Below, in pieces: positions 1 through 7,645 of a stretch of 64,000 bases of DNA. This DNA comes from JACVRW01 sp963808775 (GTDB lineage: Bacteria > Actinomycetota > Thermoleophilia > Solirubrobacterales > Thermoleophilaceae). The stretch covers positions 124,001 to 188,000 of the forward strand of contig CAWEGR010000007.1 of NCBI GenBank assembly GCA_963808775.1, written 5' to 3'. Both the position numbers and the translations under genes were made by a program. The number at the start of each line of letters is the position of its first letter. Within the stretch, counting starts at the first letter, position 1. Below the pieces are notes generated by a model. It was not told where the DNA came from. It was given only the letters and a program-made list of their open reading frames with translations, and ran no database searches.

Positions 1-4
1 AGCG

Positions 5-466
5 TCAGCGCTCGCTCACCCGGTGGAAGATGATCTCGTCCACCGGCTCGCCGGCCTGCGTGGTGAGCGTCTCGCGGATGATTCCCCTGTCGAGCACCGA
101 GTAGCGCGCCCTCAGCCTGACCTCGGAGCCGCCGTTCGTGCACTCGATCAGGAAGTCGTCGCTCACGAGGCGCGAGCCGGCGAGCCTCAGCTCGGCGCTG
201 ACGATCGCGCGGTCCGATCCGTCGCAGAGCGTGAACACCGTGTCGCGCCCGATCAGCGCGAAGGTCCCGTTCGGGTTGCGGGTGAGGCCGCGGCGCGAGT
301 CGCCGCCGTCCAGGGGGTCGATCCCCATCCAGTAGCCGACGAACTGCCGGGCCTTGCCCTCCCGTTTCCCGCCGGGCGCGCTCGCGGCCTGCGCCACGAG
401 GGACACCGCCCCGACGGCCACGAGCAGCACGACTGCGGATACGGCGATCACGGCACGACGCTGCAT
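5..466 (-). CDS. Small secreted or membrane-anchored protein, unknown function
   Basis: The 153-aa product starts with a basic MQRR, a hydrophobic segment (residues 5-28, rich in V/A/L) and an AQAASA stretch that looks like a signal peptide with an A-x-A cleavage site. A tail VLMSRI-like lipobox is absent. The mature part is polar and has two cysteines (in TLCDG and IECTN) that could form a disulfide. The start ATG is preceded by a GGGAGGT ribosome site about 5 nt upstream on the minus strand. I do not recognise the family; the acidic, strand-rich look suggests a small extracytoplasmic beta domain. It is divergent from the SHOCT gene. Confidence 0.65.
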   Translation of the reverse strand: MQRRAVIAVSAVVLLVAVGAVSLVAQAASAPGGKREGKARQFVGYWMGIDPLDGGDSRRGLTRNPNGTFALIGRDTVFTLCDGSDRAIVSAELRLAGSRLVSDDFLIECTNGGSEVRLRARYSVLDRGIIRETLTTQAGEPVDEIIFHRVSER

Positions 467-507
467 GGGTTACCTCCCGCTGGTTGGACGCGTTATCTTC
501 GCGGCCC

Positions 508-774
508 ATGGTCCTTATGAGCAGGATCATCCGCAACGCCGCGATCACGGGCCGCAACGAGGACCTCAGCTCCTGGTTCGCCGGACGCCAGGGCGGCCGC
601 TGGGCGCAGCAGCAGGTCCAGGCGGTCATCCCGACGGCTCGGCAGCCCGGCCCAGCCTCGCCGCCGGCCACGGCGGATCCCCGCGCGACGCTGCGCGAGC
701 TGTCGGACCTACACGCGCGCGGCGTGCTGACGGACGCGGAGTTCGAGCAGATGCGCGGCCGCCTCGGCGTGTAG
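508..774 (+). CDS. SHOCT-domain small protein
   Basis: The C-terminal 30 residues (ELSDLHARGVLTDAEFEQMR) are a textbook SHOCT (short C-terminal) motif, usually an oligomerisation or targeting tail on small actinobacterial proteins. The N-terminal half is basic and glutamine-rich, followed by a Pro/Ala linker. The frame opens at a TTG at 484, but ATG 508 or 517 is more likely. A TTATCT -10-like hexamer at 492-497 would put the transcript start almost on ATG 508, so the message may be leaderless; no ribosome site is visible. The molecular role is unknown. Confidence 0.6.
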   Translation: MVLMSRIIRNAAITGRNEDLSSWFAGRQGGRWAQQQVQAVIPTARQPGPASPPATADPRATLRELSDLHARGVLTDAEFEQMRGRLGV

Positions 775-857
775 CGCCGTCAGGTCCGCACCCCGGTCGC
801 GGACTGGACGGGCGATGACCCCTCAGGGATCACATCGACCTGTCGGCCGACTGCCGC

Positions 858-1710
858 GTGACCTTCCACCGAACGCTGCGCGTGCCCGACGACGGGGGCG
901 ACTATCCGCTGCCCCCGGGACTCGGCGCCATGAGCGTGTACCCGGTCGGCGGAGGACGAGTTCGTGATCCCGGTGCACCGAGCCGAGGCGCTCTGGCTCG
1001 GCTTCGGCGCGCCGTTCTGGAAGCCGCACGTGCTCAAGGTGGGGACCGGGAAGGGTGGACGCCGTCTCCGGTGAGCCGTTCACGCCCGAGCGCGCTCTCG
1101 CGCCTTCCGCAGGACTACGTCGTCATTCCCGATCAGCCCTGGCTCGACGGGATCAACGCCGGCGAGGGCTACGTCCGGCAGTTCGTGGCGGTGCCGCTGG
1201 GTCACCGCCTGACGGTCGAGTCGCAGCTCGAACCGGGCGAGGAGGAGGGCGGCCTGACGCATCGCGCTGTTCGCTCCGCGGCCCGGGAGGTTCCCGGACG
1301 AGCCACCGCTCGCGGACCCGCGCGGCCCGCTCTGCATGGACATGTGCGCCGCGTCGATGGGCGTGGGAGCGGGCGGGCGCATCCGGCAGGAGGTCTACGC
1401 GGACGGCTACGGCATCGACACGTGGGAGGCCGCGCCCTCACGCACGGTGCGCGTCGACCTGGTCGATGCGCTCGCGTTCGGGGCGCTGACCGGGATCGAG
1501 ACCCCGCGGCCGGCCGACGCGCGAGCCTGGACCGCGCTCGGGCGCCCCTGGTTCGACCTGCTCTCGCCGACGCAGGCCGACATCGCGGCGGCGGAGCGGC
1601 TCGCGCGCGTGCGCTCGCTCGCCGACCTCACGGGGCTCGAGGACGATCCGCTGCCGATCCCGGAGTCCCAGGTCATCCGGATGCTGCGGCTGCGCGAGCT
1701 CGTGGCCTGA
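858..1710 (+). pseudogene. Multiply frameshifted conserved hypothetical protein
   Basis: A single protein can be followed through four frame changes, each a net +1 base, at about 948, 1054, 1103 and 1260. The order of the readable pieces is FHRTLRVPDDG, then EALWLGFGAPFWKPHVLK, VDAVSGEPF, QDYVVIPDQPWLDGINAG and finally MDMCAASMGVGAGG to the stop. I know this as an actinobacterial family of about 300 aa without an assigned function. The segment between YPVG and the EALW part is also shorter than I would expect, so there may be a deletion besides the indels. Four +1 events in one gene could be real decay or the assembly errors seen across the window. Confidence 0.6.
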
Positions 1711-1724
1711 GCTGCGGCCGGCCG

Positions 1725-1763
1725 CTCACGAAGGGCTCACGGCCGCCTCACGGAGGCCTGACG
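1725..1763 (+). promoter_or_regulatory. Four 11-bp phased direct repeats (CTCACG-N5)
   Basis: CTCACG begins at 1725, 1736 and 1747 and a variant CTGACG at 1758, exactly 11 bp apart. A TACCTT -10-like hexamer follows at 1773-1778, and the small secreted protein starts at 1813. Tandem 11-bp repeats covering the -35 region are the layout bound by OmpR/PhoP-type response regulators and SARP activators, and the TCAC core recalls the PHO box. The regulator is not identifiable from this window. Confidence 0.5.
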
Positions 1764-1812
1764 GGCGCGCCGTACCTTCGCGTCGTCCTCACCCCGCACA
1801 GAAGGAGCACCA

Positions 1813-2040
1813 ATGCGCATCTCGAACCGCCGCCGTCTCTCGATCGCCGCGCTCGTGACCGTGGCAGCCGTCAGCTCGGCCGCGCCGGCGCAGGCGGACG
1901 CCGCGGATGTCTGCGACGTCCGTCTCGACCGCCTCGAGGCCCAGTTCTACGACATGGCCGACCGGCGCGGATACGAGCAGGCCTCCGATTGGTGGCAGGC
2001 TCGCTGGAGCGCCTACCACCAGAGCTGCGTCCTGAACTAG
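1813..2040 (+). CDS. Small secreted two-cysteine protein
   Basis: The 75-aa product has a clear signal peptide: basic MRISNRRR, a hydrophobic core (SIAALVTVAAVSSAAP) and an AQA-type cleavage region near residue 28. The mature peptide of about 47 residues has two cysteines (DVCDV and QSCVLN), enough for one disulfide, and several aromatic residues (FYDM, WWQARW). AGAAGGAG at about 1799-1806 is a good ribosome site for the ATG. The 11-bp repeat array upstream suggests activation by a response regulator. No homologous family comes to mind. Confidence 0.7.
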   Translation: MRISNRRRLSIAALVTVAAVSSAAPAQADAADVCDVRLDRLEAQFYDMADRRGYEQASDWWQARWSAYHQSCVLN

Positions 2041-2097
2041 GCCGACCCTGGGGCAGGCGGTACAGGGGAACGCCCCGTAGCGGGAGGCGGGCGCGGC

Positions 2098-2118
2098 GTG
2101 AGAGGCTCCGGGTCTCAC
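2098..2118 (+). promoter_or_regulatory. Inverted repeat GTGAGA-N9-TCTCAC
   Basis: Two perfect 6-bp arms sit 15 nt upstream of the ATG of the monooxygenase-like gene and just before its AGGAGGT ribosome site. The position would allow a dimeric repressor to block initiation, or a small hairpin to sequester the 5' leader. No adjacent regulator is obvious. Confidence 0.35.
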
Positions 2119-2133
2119 GACCAGGAGGTGCTC

Positions 2134-2452
2134 ATGCACGCCCGCCTCACCGTCTACGAGAACGTCGACCTCGAGCTGAACGACCGGATCGCCGAGTTCA
2201 TGAAGGGGCTCGACCGCGACCCGTTCGCCGACCTGCCGGGCTACAGGGGCTCGATGACGCTCCTCGACCGCGGCGCCGCGCGCCTGATCGGCATCGGCCT
2301 CTACGACGACGAGGGGTCCGCCCGCGCAGTCGACGCCGTGATGGAGAACCCGCCCGAGGAGATGATCGCCGCGCTGCCCGACGACCTCAAGGGGGTCGCG
2401 GACATGCGTCCCGACACGGTCGCCGTTCTACGAGGTCATCGGCCAGACCTGA
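2134..2452 (+). CDS. ABM-like dimeric alpha/beta-barrel protein (frameshifted near C-terminus)
   Basis: About 105 aa. The start ATG at 2134 follows AGGAGGT (2123-2129) and gives MHARLTVYENVDLELNDRI. The strand-helix-strand pattern, with FMKGLDRDPF, LPGYRGSMTLLDR and IGIGLYDDEGSAR, fits the dimeric alpha/beta barrel (ABM/EthD-like) fold, small proteins that often act as monooxygenases or heme/quinone binders. In the raw frame the C-terminus runs on to 2553. Removing one base at 2428 restores a natural ending (YEVIGQT then TGA at 2450-2452). Substrate unknown. It lies just upstream of the reductase gene in the same orientation. Confidence 0.65.
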
Positions 2453-2554
2453 CGTTCCCGCGCGTCCGGGTAGTCCCCGTGAGGATGGTCACAGTCCCGA
2501 TGAGTCCGCGCCCCGCGCGGCGTCCTCACTGTGTCAACTACCTGGAGGTGTGAG

Positions 2555-3106
2555 ATGGGCGAGATCCATGTGCACGAGTTCATGAGCGCGGACGGCGTGA
2601 TCGACGCGCCGACGTGGACGTTCGAGTACGGGTTCGACCCGAAGATGGGCGAGGCGATCGGCGCGGTCTGCGAGCGGGCGAGCGGCATCCTGCTCGGCCG
2701 CAACACCTACGAGATGTTCGAGCCGGCCTGGTCGACGCGCACCGCGGAGGACGACCCCGGCGCGCCGTTCTTCAACGAGACGCGCAAGCACGTGGTGTCG
2801 GGGACGCTCGAGAACCCGACCTGGAACAACTCCGAGGTGATCGGCGCCTACGACCCGGACCGGATCCGCCGCCTCAAGGAGGAGTCCGAGGGCGACCTGT
2901 ACGTGAGCGGAAGCATCACGCTCGTCCGCGCGATGCTGGCCGACGGCCTGATCGACGAGCTGCACCTGTTCGTCTACCCGCTGACCCTCGCGTCCGGGCC
3001 GCGCCTGTTCACCGAGGACGCCGAGGCGGGCAAGCTGAGCCTCGCCCGCACCGACCGCTACGACAACGGCGTCGTCTATCTCGCCTACCGGCCGCAGACG
3101 GCGTGA
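2555..3106 (+). CDS. Dihydrofolate reductase family protein (RibD C-terminal domain)
   Basis: 183 aa. The N-terminal VHEFMSADGVIDAP and the later GILLGRNTYEMFEPAW, DLYVSGSITLVRAM and IDELHLFVYP segments match the RibD_C/DHFR-like reductase family common as stand-alone genes in actinobacteria. These bind NAD(P)H; true substrates are mostly unassigned, and this is not a housekeeping folA or ribD. The ATG at 2555 is chosen over the in-frame GTG at 2531 because GGAGGT at 2543-2548 is correctly spaced. It converges on the padR-type gene. Confidence 0.8.
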   Translation: MGEIHVHEFMSADGVIDAPTWTFEYGFDPKMGEAIGAVCERASGILLGRNTYEMFEPAWSTRTAEDDPGAPFFNETRKHVVSGTLENPTWNNSEVIGAYDPDRIRRLKEESEGDLYVSGSITLVRAMLADGLIDELHLFVYPLTLASGPRLFTEDAEAGKLSLARTDRYDNGVVYLAYRPQTA

Positions 3107-3659
3107 CCCGACTCAGGACGGAGCCAGCGGGTCCGAGCTCGCGCTCGACCTCGTCCACGAGCTCGAGGTGCAGGTCGAGCAGTCGCCGCAGGAAGCCGGT
3201 GACGAGCAGCAGGTTGCGGCTGCGATGGGGGAACTCGCGCGCTGAGCGCTCGCTCTCCTCGAGGCGCTCGCCGAGCTCGGCGACGTCCGCGCGCAGCGTG
3301 GCCATGCTCGCCGCCGTGACCTCGTCGCCGACCAGGTCCGCCATCAGCAGGCGCAACAGGGCGTCGCTCTTGAAGGGCGTCACCCGCACCGGTGTTCGCG
3401 CGTATTCGGCGAGGGCGTCGAGGCCGCTGTCGGTCAGGGTGTAGACCGTCCGCTCCCTGGTGCGGCCCGGCTCCTTGCGCGCGGCGAGATAGCCGAGGCG
3501 CGCCAGGCGCTTCGGCTCCGTGTAGTACTGGCTCTCACCGGCCCAGGCGAGGACGCGGCCCCGGCGCGCCATGCGCAGCAGGTCATGGGCGCCGGCGCCC
3601 TCGCGGCCGACGAGGCCGAGGATCTCGTAGGAGAAGAGGGAAAGCTCTTCACTTGACAA
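3009..3659 (-). CDS. PadR-family transcriptional regulator
   Basis: The N-terminal 100 residues hold the PadR winged helix (FSYEILGLVGREGAGAHD, SQYYTEPKRLARLGYL, a wing with RERTVYTLTDSG), followed by a helical C-terminal dimerisation region (ESERSAREF to LELVDEVEREL). The start appears to be TTG at 3659. As read, the 3' end overlaps the convergent reductase gene by 98 nt and becomes Arg-rich. Dropping one base near 3115-3130 would end the protein at TGA 3112, clear of the neighbour, so another +1 indel is likely. It probably represses itself and the divergent methyltransferase through the palindrome at 3662-3696. Confidence 0.8.
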   Translation of the reverse strand: MSSEELSLFSYEILGLVGREGAGAHDLLRMARRGRVLAWAGESQYYTEPKRLARLGYLAARKEPGRTRERTVYTLTDSGLDALAEYARTPVRVTPFKSDALLRLLMADLVGDEVTAASMATLRADVAELGERLEESERSAREFPHRSRNLLLVTGFLRRLLDLHLELVDEVERELGPAGSVLSRVTPSAAGRRDRRRRCRSGRCGRGSACPPRRPR

Positions 3660-3696
3660 GGCTACGCTCCATAGCTTAGATAACTATGGAACGTAG
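3653..3696 (+). promoter_or_regulatory. Promoter with overlapping PadR-type operator
   Basis: TTGACA at 3653-3658 is followed after 17-18 bp by TTAGATA, a usable -10, giving a plus-strand promoter for the methyltransferase. A 13-bp inverted repeat, CTACGCTCCATAG (3662-3674) and CTATGGAACGTAG (3684-3696), matches at 12 of 13 positions with a 9-bp spacer that contains the -10. A bound dimer would therefore occlude RNA polymerase. The flanking padR gene is the natural candidate regulator. Confidence 0.6.
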
Positions 3697-3715
3697 TCTA
3701 GGAGAGGGACAGGAC

Positions 3716-4528
3716 ATGATCCCCACGATGGATGCACCGAGCAGCGCCGAGCGCTGGGGCCCGCTCTGGGGCGCACGCGCCCGCGACTGGGCGGAGAGCG
3801 AGGAGCAGCAGGTCCCGACCTACGAGGAGGCGCTCCGGCGCCTCCCGCCCCTTGCCGCCGGCGACCGGGTGCTCGACATCGGCTGCGGCGCCGGGGTGTT
3901 CCTCGGTCTCGCGGCGGAGCGGGGCGCGCGAACGGCGGGCATCGACGCCTCCCACAACCTGATCGAGCTCGCGCGCGAACGCGTGCCCGGTGCCGACCTG
4001 AGGGTGGGCGCGATGGAGCGCCTGCCCTGGCCGGACGGCAGCTTCGACCTGGTCGCGGGATTCAACGCCTTCTTCTTTGCGGACGACATCGTCCTCGCGC
4101 TGCGCGAGGCAGGGCGGGTCGCGAGGCCGGGAGCGAGCGTCGTCATCCAGGTGTGGGGCTCCCCGGAGCGCTCCGACCTCGAGGCGGTCAAGCGCCTCCT
4201 GCGGCCCCACATGCCGTCCCCGCCTCCCTCACCCGGCGGTCCGCGTCCCGCGCTACACGAGCCCGGCGTCCTCGAAGAGCTGGCGAGTGCTGCCGGCCTC
4301 GAGCCGCGGCTCGCGTTCGACCACGCCTGGAGCTTCGAGTATCCGGATGCGGAGGCACTCGGCCGTCTGCTCGTCGCAGCGGCGGGCGTCGGGGAGACGG
4401 CGGGTCCGGAGCGCGAGGCGGAGCTGAAGAGGGAGATTGCCGACGCGGTCGCCGACACGCGCGCGCCCGCCGGCGGCTACCGGCTGCGCAACGAGTTCCA
4501 CTACCTGATCGCCCGCGCGCCCGATTAG
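3716..4528 (+). CDS. Class I SAM-dependent methyltransferase
   Basis: 270 aa. The SAM-binding motif I VLDIGCGAG is at residues 52-60, followed by an acidic motif II (GIDAS), the DLRVGAMERLPWPDGSFD post-motif and a FADDIVLALREAGRVARPG segment typical of the Methyltransf_11 group (ubiE/demethylmenaquinone-like fold). The last 90 residues vary in this family and set the acceptor, which cannot be named here. ATG 3716 is preferred over 3686 because AGGAGAGGG at 3700-3708 is well spaced and the earlier ATG lies inside the operator. Divergent from the PadR gene, its likely repressor. Confidence 0.85.
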   Translation: MIPTMDAPSSAERWGPLWGARARDWAESEEQQVPTYEEALRRLPPLAAGDRVLDIGCGAGVFLGLAAERGARTAGIDASHNLIELARERVPGADLRVGAMERLPWPDGSFDLVAGFNAFFFADDIVLALREAGRVARPGASVVIQVWGSPERSDLEAVKRLLRPHMPSPPPSPGGPRPALHEPGVLEELASAAGLEPRLAFDHAWSFEYPDAEALGRLLVAAAGVGETAGPEREAELKREIADAVADTRAPAGGYRLRNEFHYLIARAPD

Positions 4529-4529
4529 G

Positions 4530-4556
4530 TGTCCTCCCGCGCGACGGTCGTTCGTC
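4530..4556 (+). promoter_or_regulatory. Candidate ECF-type promoter
   Basis: TGTCCT (4530-4535) and CGTC (4553-4556) are 17 bp apart, 33 nt before the DGPF gene start. ECF42 sigma factors are known to use TGTCGA-type -35 and CG(A/T)C-type -10 elements upstream of their DGPF partners. Here the -35 matches at four of six bases, so this is a weak call based mainly on context. Confidence 0.3.
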
Positions 4557-4588
4557 TCTTACGCGACCATCCGCCAAAGGAGGAATCC

Positions 4589-4948
4589 GTGAAGTACGTC
4601 ATGTTGATCCACCAGGGCACCTCACCGACCCCGCGCAGCCCCGAGGAGTGGGCGAAGCTCTCCGAGGAGGAGCAGCAGGCCGTCTACCGCGACTACCAGG
4701 CCATCAACAGCACCGAGGGCGTCACCCCCGGTCTCGCGCTCGACGAGCCCGAGACCTCGACCACCGTGCGCGTCGAGGACGGCCGGACGCTCACGACCGA
4801 TGGGCCGTTCGTGACCGTGAAGGAGGCCCTCGGCGGCTACTTCATCCTCGAGGCCGACGACCTCGACGCCGCGATCGAGCTCGCCGCCCGCGTCCCGGCG
4901 GCGCGGCTCGGCGGCGCGGTGGAGGTCCGGCCAGTCGTCGAGTGGTGA
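4589..4948 (+). CDS. YCII-related DGPF-domain protein
   Basis: 119 aa with the family signature TTDGPFVTVKEALGGYF at its centre and an N-terminal MKYVMLIHQG strand. The fold is the dimeric alpha/beta barrel of YciI relatives. DGPF proteins are the conserved genetic partners and proposed targets or effectors of ECF42 sigma factors, though their biochemical activity is unresolved. Start GTG 4589 follows AAAGGAGGA (4576-4584). Its stop overlaps the sigma-factor start in a GTGA arrangement, so the two are translationally coupled. Confidence 0.9.
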   Translation: MKYVMLIHQGTSPTPRSPEEWAKLSEEEQQAVYRDYQAINSTEGVTPGLALDEPETSTTVRVEDGRTLTTDGPFVTVKEALGGYFILEADDLDAAIELAARVPAARLGGAVEVRPVVEW

Positions 4949-6111
4949 CGCTCGAGGACGCCTTCCGCGACGAGTGGGGGCGCGTCCTCGCCGGCCTGAT
5001 CGGCTTCCTCGGCGACTTCGAGCTCGCCGAGGAGGCCGCGCAGGAGGCCTTCGCGATCGCCGCCGCGCGCTGGCCGCGCGACGGGACGCCCGACAATCCG
5101 CGCGCCTGGCTCCTGACCACGGCGCGCAACCGCGCGGTGGACCGGCTCAGGCGCGAGCGCACCCTCGCCGCGAAGACGCGGATGCTCGAGCCTCCGCCGG
5201 CGAGCGAGGAGATCCCGATGGAAGACGAGCAGATCCCGGACGAGCGGCTCGAGCTGCTCTTCACCTGCTGCCACCCGGCGCTCGCCCTCGACGCCCAGGT
5301 CGCCCTGACCCTGCGCGCGGTCGGCGGGCTGACCTCCGACGAGATCGCGCGGGCCTTCCTCGTCCCCGAGCCCACGATGGCGAAGCGCCTCGTGCGGGCG
5401 AAGCGCAAGATCCGCGCCGCGGGGATCCCGTTCCGCGTTCCTCCGCCGCACCTGCTGCCGGACCGGCTCGCCGCGGTGCTCGCCGTGGTCTACCTGATCT
5501 TCAACGAGGGCTACGGAGGCCGTGAGGAGCTCGCCGACGAATCGATCCGGCTCGGCCGCGCCCTCGCCGAGCTGATGCCGGACGAGGCGGAGGCGCACGG
5601 CCTGCTCGCGCTGATGCTCCTGAACGACTCGCGGCGCGGCGCGCGCTTCGACTCCGCGGGCGAGCTCGTCCTGCTGGGCGATCAGGACCGCTCGCTCTGG
5701 GACCGCGACGAGCTCGCGGCCGGCCGCAGCACGCTCGAGCGGGCACTCGCCCTCGGCGGCCGCGGGCCGTACGTGCTGCAGGCCGCGCTGGCCGCGCTGC
5801 ACGCCGAGGAGACGCCGGACTGGGACGAGATCGCCGCGCTCTACGGCGAGCTCGCGAGCGCGACCGGCTCGCCCGTCGTTGAGCTGAACCGGGCCGCCGC
5901 GCTGGCCGAGGCCGGCGACGTGGCGGGCGGGCTCGCCCTCGCCGACGAGCTCGACCTCGACCTCTATCACCACCTGCATGCCACGCGCGGCGAGCTGCTG
6001 CGGCGGCTCGGCCGCACCGAGGAGGCCCGCGGCGCCTACGAGCGCGCGCTCGCCCTCGAGCCCGCGGACGCCGAGCGCCGCTTCATCGAACGGCGGCTGG
6101 CCGAGCTCTGA
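4945..6111 (+). CDS. ECF42-type RNA polymerase sigma factor with C-terminal TPR-like extension
   Basis: 388 aa. Residues 1-60 are sigma region 2 (LIGFLGDFELAEEAAQEAF, then NPRAWLLTTARNRAVDRLR) and residues 95-160 region 4 (LALDAQVALTLRAVGGLT, PTMAKRLVRAKRKIR). A long helical C-terminal part with the DUF6596-like YLIFNEGYGG motif and TPR-like pairs (ELNRAAALAEAGD, GRTEEARGAYERALAL) follows. This extension replaces an anti-sigma factor in ECF42 control and is needed for activity in the studied members. The partner DGPF gene overlaps it by 4 nt. Confidence 0.9.
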   Translation: MTLEDAFRDEWGRVLAGLIGFLGDFELAEEAAQEAFAIAAARWPRDGTPDNPRAWLLTTARNRAVDRLRRERTLAAKTRMLEPPPASEEIPMEDEQIPDERLELLFTCCHPALALDAQVALTLRAVGGLTSDEIARAFLVPEPTMAKRLVRAKRKIRAAGIPFRVPPPHLLPDRLAAVLAVVYLIFNEGYGGREELADESIRLGRALAELMPDEAEAHGLLALMLLNDSRRGARFDSAGELVLLGDQDRSLWDRDELAAGRSTLERALALGGRGPYVLQAALAALHAEETPDWDEIAALYGELASATGSPVVELNRAAALAEAGDVAGGLALADELDLDLYHHLHATRGELLRRLGRTEEARGAYERALALEPADAERRFIERRLAEL

Positions 6112-7587
6112 GCGCGGCCCCCGTGGCCGCGCGTCAGCACCCCGGCGCCCTCGAGCACCCGAGCGATCGACCGCGCCGGCGAGGCGAGCGGAGCGTCCCA
6201 TCTGGCGAGCGGCACCCCGTCGGGCCGCACGAGCAGCGCGCCGGCAGGGCCGAGCCCGAGCCGCGCCGCCGTGGGCGCGTCGAGCCCTGCGGCCGAGATC
6301 GGCGCGCGCGGGCCCGCGCCCGCGAGCGCCCCGCGCCATCCGGCGCCCGCATGCGCCTCGGGGCCGTGCAGGAGCGTGAGGCCCGGCCCGACGAGATCGA
6401 GCGTCGACACCTCTCGTCCGGCGTCGAGCCAGGCGTGCGGAATGCGCTCGCCGAGGTCCACGGGCAGCGCGTCCTCGAGGCCGCGCAGGCTGCCGCTCGG
6501 ATCCTTGCCGCGCTCGATGTTGTGGAGCGCGACCGGCCGGCGCTCGGCCTCGTAGCCCTCGAACAGCCCGGGCTCGGCCCAGCCGCGCAGGACCCAGGCG
6601 AGTCGCCATGACAGGTCGTACGCGCCGTGGATCGCCATGTTCATCCCGGTGCCGCCGCGCGGGCTGACGCGGTGGGCGGCGTCGCCCACGAGGAAGGCGC
6701 GGCCGCGCCGGAAGCGCTCGGCGATCTGCGCGCCGTACGTGACGCGGTTGACGCGCTCGATCCTCGGTTCGAGCCCCGGCACTCCCGCCGCGCGTGCGAG
6801 CAGCGACCGCATCGCCGCGGGACTGAGGTCCGCGAGGCTCGGGTGCGCCGGATCGAGCGGGCGCCCGAAGACCCAGCGGTCGCCGCGTCCCATCGGCAGG
6901 AAGAAGCCCTCGGCCCCGGGGCGGAGGATCGTGTAGAGGCCGTAGCGGCGATCCCCGACCACGGGCGCGAGCGGCGCGCGAAACAGGACGCCATCCGCCT
7001 CGGCGACGTTCGGGCTGCCCTCGAAGGCGATGCCGAGTCGCTCGCGCACGGTGCTGCGCGGACCGTCGGCGCCGATCAGGAAGCGCGCCTCGATCTCGGA
7101 CTCGGCAGCGGTCGCCGGCTCGCGAAGCCGTGCGCGGACGCCGTCGGGACCCTGCTCGAATCCGGTCAGCTCGACACCGCCCCGCAGCTCGGCGGCAGGG
7201 AGGCGCTGCCAGCTCGGCGCGCAGCACCGGCTCGAGCTGGTCCTGCGGTGTCCACGACGGGGCCGTGGGGCTGAGGGTGGCCGCCTCCTCACGGGTCGGA
7301 TAGCCCACATCGCGTTCGACGCCGTCCGGTGAGGCGAGCGTGTGCGACTCCCAGAGCTTGATCACGAGATCGAGCCCGCGGGCGCGGACCTCGCGCTCGA
7401 GACCCCAGGCGCGGAGGATCTCCATCGTCCGCGTGCTCACGCCGGTCGCTCGCGGCAGGGTCGACGCGTGCGGGCGCCTCTCCACCACGAGCGTGCTGAC
7501 ACCGGCCCGGGCAAGCCCGATGGCGGCCACGAGGCCCGCGGGACCCGCTCCGACGACGATCACTTCGTACTGCGTTCTCAATTTCAT
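6036..7587 (-). CDS. FAD-dependent monooxygenase, aromatic hydroxylase type (frameshifted)
   Basis: About 500 aa once a one-base insertion at 7209 (GG for G) is removed. The N-terminus carries the FAD motif VVGAGPAGLVAAIGLARAG and an acidic end of strand 2 (LVVERR). The second part has the DG motif (FLIGADGPRSTVRE) and the GD motif (AFLVGDAAHRVSPRGGTG), the three marks of class A flavoprotein hydroxylases such as PheA/TfdB and rifampicin monooxygenases. ATG 7587 gives MKLRTQYEV. The raw frame overlaps the sigma gene by 76 nt; a further +1 in the G run near 6137 would end it at TGA 6134. Divergent TetR control is likely. Substrate unknown. Confidence 0.75.
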
Positions 7588-7643
7588 CGGACACACTGTA
7601 GTTCATCGGACACGCTGTCGCAACAAATGTGAGAACATTCACA
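7584..7643 (+). promoter_or_regulatory. Divergent control region: direct repeat and TGTGA-N6-TCACA palindrome
   Basis: TCATCGGACACACTGT (7584-7599) is repeated as TCATCGGACACGCTGT at 7603-7618 with one mismatch, 19 bp apart. Next to it TGTGA-GAACAT-TCACA (7628-7643) is a perfect 5+5 palindrome, identical in form to the CRP consensus, with an overlapping AATGT-N4-ACATT palindrome. It ends 2 nt before the TetR GTG start. Either element could be the TetR operator; a CRP-type regulator is an alternative for the palindrome. Confidence 0.5.
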
Positions 7644-7645
7644 GA

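Noticed and set aside
858..2585. A 575-codon open frame on the plus strand
   Set aside because: It is a high-GC chance frame. Only its first part carries pieces of the broken conserved gene; from about 1260 the real proteins are in other frames.
4837..7596. A 919-codon minus-strand open frame
   Set aside because: Only the N-terminal 130 residues are real monooxygenase; the rest is Arg/Ala-rich shadow sequence after the frame break and runs antisense to the sigma factor.
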